Below, piece by piece: positions 19,240 through 21,179 of a stretch of DNA of 21,179 bases. The stretch covers positions 1-21,179 of the forward strand of contig JAUCBJ010004018.1 in the NCBI GenBank assembly GCA_032718475.1. Reading direction: 5' to 3'. Both the position numbers and the translations under genes were made by a program. The first letter of the stretch is position 1. Each line of letters starts with the position of its first letter. Source of the stretch: Nemertoderma westbladi (Eukaryota > Xenacoelomorpha > Nemertodermatida > Nemertodermatidae). A model generated the notes under the pieces. The model was not told the DNA's origin, did not search any database, and saw only the letters and a list, made by a program, of their open reading frames with translations.

Positions 19240-19690
19240 TTGACGGATTTAAAGCTGGACTTAAATCATCAATAAGACCAACATTTGAGATTTTTCGGAG
19301 ACTTTCACACACCATTAGTTCAACAGTCTCCCACTAGAGGGATACATATTCTAAATCTAAATCATATATCTAAATATTAAATATCCTCCCATTTTTGGCT
19401 TTTATTCCGTTCAAGCTGGAACTATTTTTGTACTAGACTGTACGCGAATGTATGCAAGTCATTTCCTTGATGTTATTCTGTTTAAGTTGAATCTTGGAAT
19501 ATATTTACCAGACCAGGTGCTGCGTTGTTTTTGAGGAATGTTATTCATTGCAGTTCTACAGTCTGCCGCTAGTGGGCGAAATATCCGAAAGTGAAAATCT
19601 TCCACAGTTTCCTTGATTTTAATCCGTTTAAGCTGAAACTGGCATCGTGTGTTTGGTGCCTTTCGAGACGTAGCCCCATTTTTGAACTTT
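19240..19690. repeat. Degenerate repeat cluster around CCGTTTAAGCTG motifs
   Basis: TTATTCCGTTCAAGCTGGAAC (from 19402), TTATTCTGTTTAAGTTGAATC (from 19473) and TTAATCCGTTTAAGCTGAAAC (from 19618) are versions of one motif. The last two share TTTCCTTGAT upstream at a 146-bp offset. TTCAACAGTCTCCCACTAGA (from 19319) is echoed by TTCTACAGTCTGCCGCTAGT (from 19554). No gene is supported; the 61-codon minus-strand frame at 19569-19754 is unrecognised. Confidence 0.5.
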
Positions 19691-20115
19691 TCAAGTATAT
19701 GAGATACTCGAGATAATATTTTGAAGGTTTAAATCCTGCTTTTGGGTTTGGCATTATATTTTTGGTCGTTTTTGAAAAGTGCGCGTAATAAATGAAATTA
19801 CTATGAATTTGTTATACCATCCATATAATTCTCTGTATACGATTCGGAATTTGGATGGCAATAATTCAATAATATTAATTATCAATGAAGTGATTGGAAA
19901 CAATAAAAATAAAGGGGTATCAAAGGGTGGCTATTGGTTTTTCAATTAATAAGTTATTAATTATATTAGCTTATAACCTGTACAGATATACTAATTTACT
20001 AATTCGTTTATTGTTTTGGTTAGATTCAGCCCTTTTGTAACCTAGGTTTTCATGGTCCCAAAAATTGTTTATGTTACAACAGACTGCTACATAAATAACT
20101 TGTATGTAATGTTGT
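19691..20115. other. AT-rich non-coding DNA
   Basis: No gene or RNA seen. It contains the second copy of the dispersed CGTTTATTG...TTGGTTAGATT word (20005-20043). Confidence 0.5.
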
Positions 20116-20300
20116 TAGATAGATAGATAGATTTATTTATACATTATGTAAAAACAATAACAAATACACCAAACAATGTACCGGTATAAAGGTATTGTCC
20201 AACATAACATATAGGATTACCCCTAAAGCTTTGCAGCTTATTTCCAAGGGGGTCCTTTATGTTACTTAGTTACAAATACAATATTACACTACGCTAACCT
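20116..20300 (-). mobile_element. Probable 3' terminus of a LINE with a (TCTA)n tail
   Basis: Read on the minus strand, the segment ends AATAAATCTATCTATC, a polyadenylation-like hexamer followed by a short microsatellite (20116-20132 on plus). About 80-120 bp before the end it has GGACCCCCTTGGAAATAAGC...GCTTTAGGGGTAATCC. This can fold into nested stems (GGA/TCC, CCCC/GGGG, AAGC/GCTT), like the conserved 3' hairpin of CR1/L2-type LINEs. No coding part remains, so it would be a heavily 5'-truncated copy. The left limit on minus (near 20300) is a guess. Confidence 0.5.
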
Positions 20301-20909
20301 AAAACCAATATAAAACGTATTTACACTATGTACATGTACAACTTTACCAAGAGCGTGACAATGCCCGACTCAACGATAAAGATGTAATGTACAGAACAAT
20401 TTATTATAAAACGTAATTACAGTATAAATCTCAAATAATTAATAAACTAATAACTTACTGATTAGTTTATTTTTAGTTTATTAGTTTATTTGTTGGTTGT
20501 AATGTACAGGTACCGCCTCACTGTAGCCTACTGACTGTCTAGAAGATTACCGGTAATATAAGGTAGTACTTCTGTTTGATGTGAATGTCTTTGAAAAGTC
20601 AAAAGTGCTCAACGAGTCTCCGTAATGCGTGATTGTTTATGGCCAATCGCCGCCAATCAAAGGGGTTTTGATTTTTGTGTATTAATGTTGTGTTTATTAT
20701 TATACGATGATATAATATAATACTGTTGTCTTCGCACTTTGGAAGCACTCATTACGATTATTCCTACACGTCTTTCAGTCAGTCACCCTAGCAGAGTCCA
20801 ACAGTTGTTGTTGCAGTTCCACTTGGTAAAGTTTAAAATGCCTGTTTAATATTTTGGAGCAGGAACGAAACATTCTCTCTCAATCAAACTTTGGATATAC
20901 TCAGTATTT
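20301..20909. other. AT-rich non-coding DNA with several CCAAT words
   Basis: No gene is supported. CCAATCGCCGCCAATCAAAG (20643-20662) holds two closely spaced CCAAT words, which in animals can be promoter elements, but no transcript is evident here. Confidence 0.45.
20441..20490. repeat. Inverted repeat AATAAACTAAT / ATTAGTTTATT
   Basis: Perfect 11-bp arms (20441-20451 and 20461-20471) around a 9-base loop. The right arm recurs as TTAGTTTATT at 20481-20490. Confidence 0.85.
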
Positions 20910-21120
20910 CAACCAATCACAATGCCTCCTTATTTCTTGTTGGATTTTGCAACTGAAAGGGAAGATATCTGTAACCATGGGCAACAGCGCAGCCCAGTAG
21001 TTAGTTGTTAATGCTCCCCGTTCAAAGGCTGCTTGCTGGCACCACAGCATATGGGCTGTTCTGGCAAACACTATTCCTTGTATAGAATAGGCAGCTTTAC
21101 AGTTGACCCAACCAATCACA
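20910..21120. mobile_element. 187-bp segment flanked by a perfect 12-bp direct repeat
   Basis: CAACCAATCACA occurs at 20910-20921 and 21109-21120, in the right form for a target-site duplication around a short insertion. The enclosed sequence has no terminal inverted repeats that I can see and no clear polymerase III boxes. It carries a 72-codon minus-strand open frame (20901-21119) that is Cys/Trp-containing but unrecognised; I do not call it a gene. Confidence 0.35.
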
Positions 21121-21179
21121 CGTCAGCACGGATAGGCCTCAACCTCCCATCAACTAATGCTAACTTGAGGTGAATGTTA

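Noticed and set aside
20901-21119. 72-codon minus-strand gene
   Set aside because: Unrecognised, short, and inside a segment that looks like a repeat insertion.

Overview
This window is eukaryotic, almost certainly from an invertebrate animal. It has one long metazoan-type gene in AT-rich surroundings, fragments of non-LTR retrotransposons, a tRNA-derived SINE candidate, (TAGA)n tails, poly-G/poly-C tracts and recurring short palindromes such as TAGGCCTA and ACCGGT. I see no bacterial gene organisation. I cannot name the phylum; the repeat texture fits a marine invertebrate, but that is impression rather than proof.

Layout. 1-5541 is the right end of a minisatellite with 39- and 44-bp units, organised into nested higher-order repeats and running off the left edge. 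5542-6246 is non-coding and holds a tRNA-like SINE candidate. 6247-8940 is the only convincing protein-coding gene, a bestrophin (calcium-activated anion channel family) in one uninterrupted 897-codon reading frame. 8941-15516 is AT-rich non-coding DNA with small structured repeats: a diverged ~150-bp tandem repeat, a pair of foldback elements, an inverted poly-G/poly-C pair, a perfect 17-bp-arm palindrome, a 69-bp duplication and a 37-bp x 6 array. 15517-16239 is a GC-rich, frameshifted 3' piece of a non-LTR retrotransposon ORF2. It runs directly into a 34-copy, 40-bp minisatellite (16222-17586) whose unit contains the element's last conserved codons. 18104-18862 is an 18-bp minisatellite with two organisational domains. 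18863-21179 is non-coding with dispersed repeats, a 22-G tract, a probable LINE 3' tail on the minus strand and a segment flanked by a perfect 12-bp direct repeat.

The very long minus-strand reading frames over 1-5541 and 16116-17601 are artefacts: the repeat units contain no stop triplet on that strand in any frame. The most interesting observation is that the 40-bp minisatellite appears to have grown out of the coding 3' terminus of the retrotransposon. I found no CRISPR array, operon, toxin system or viral gene, and nothing that I can defend as a wholly new multi-gene system.
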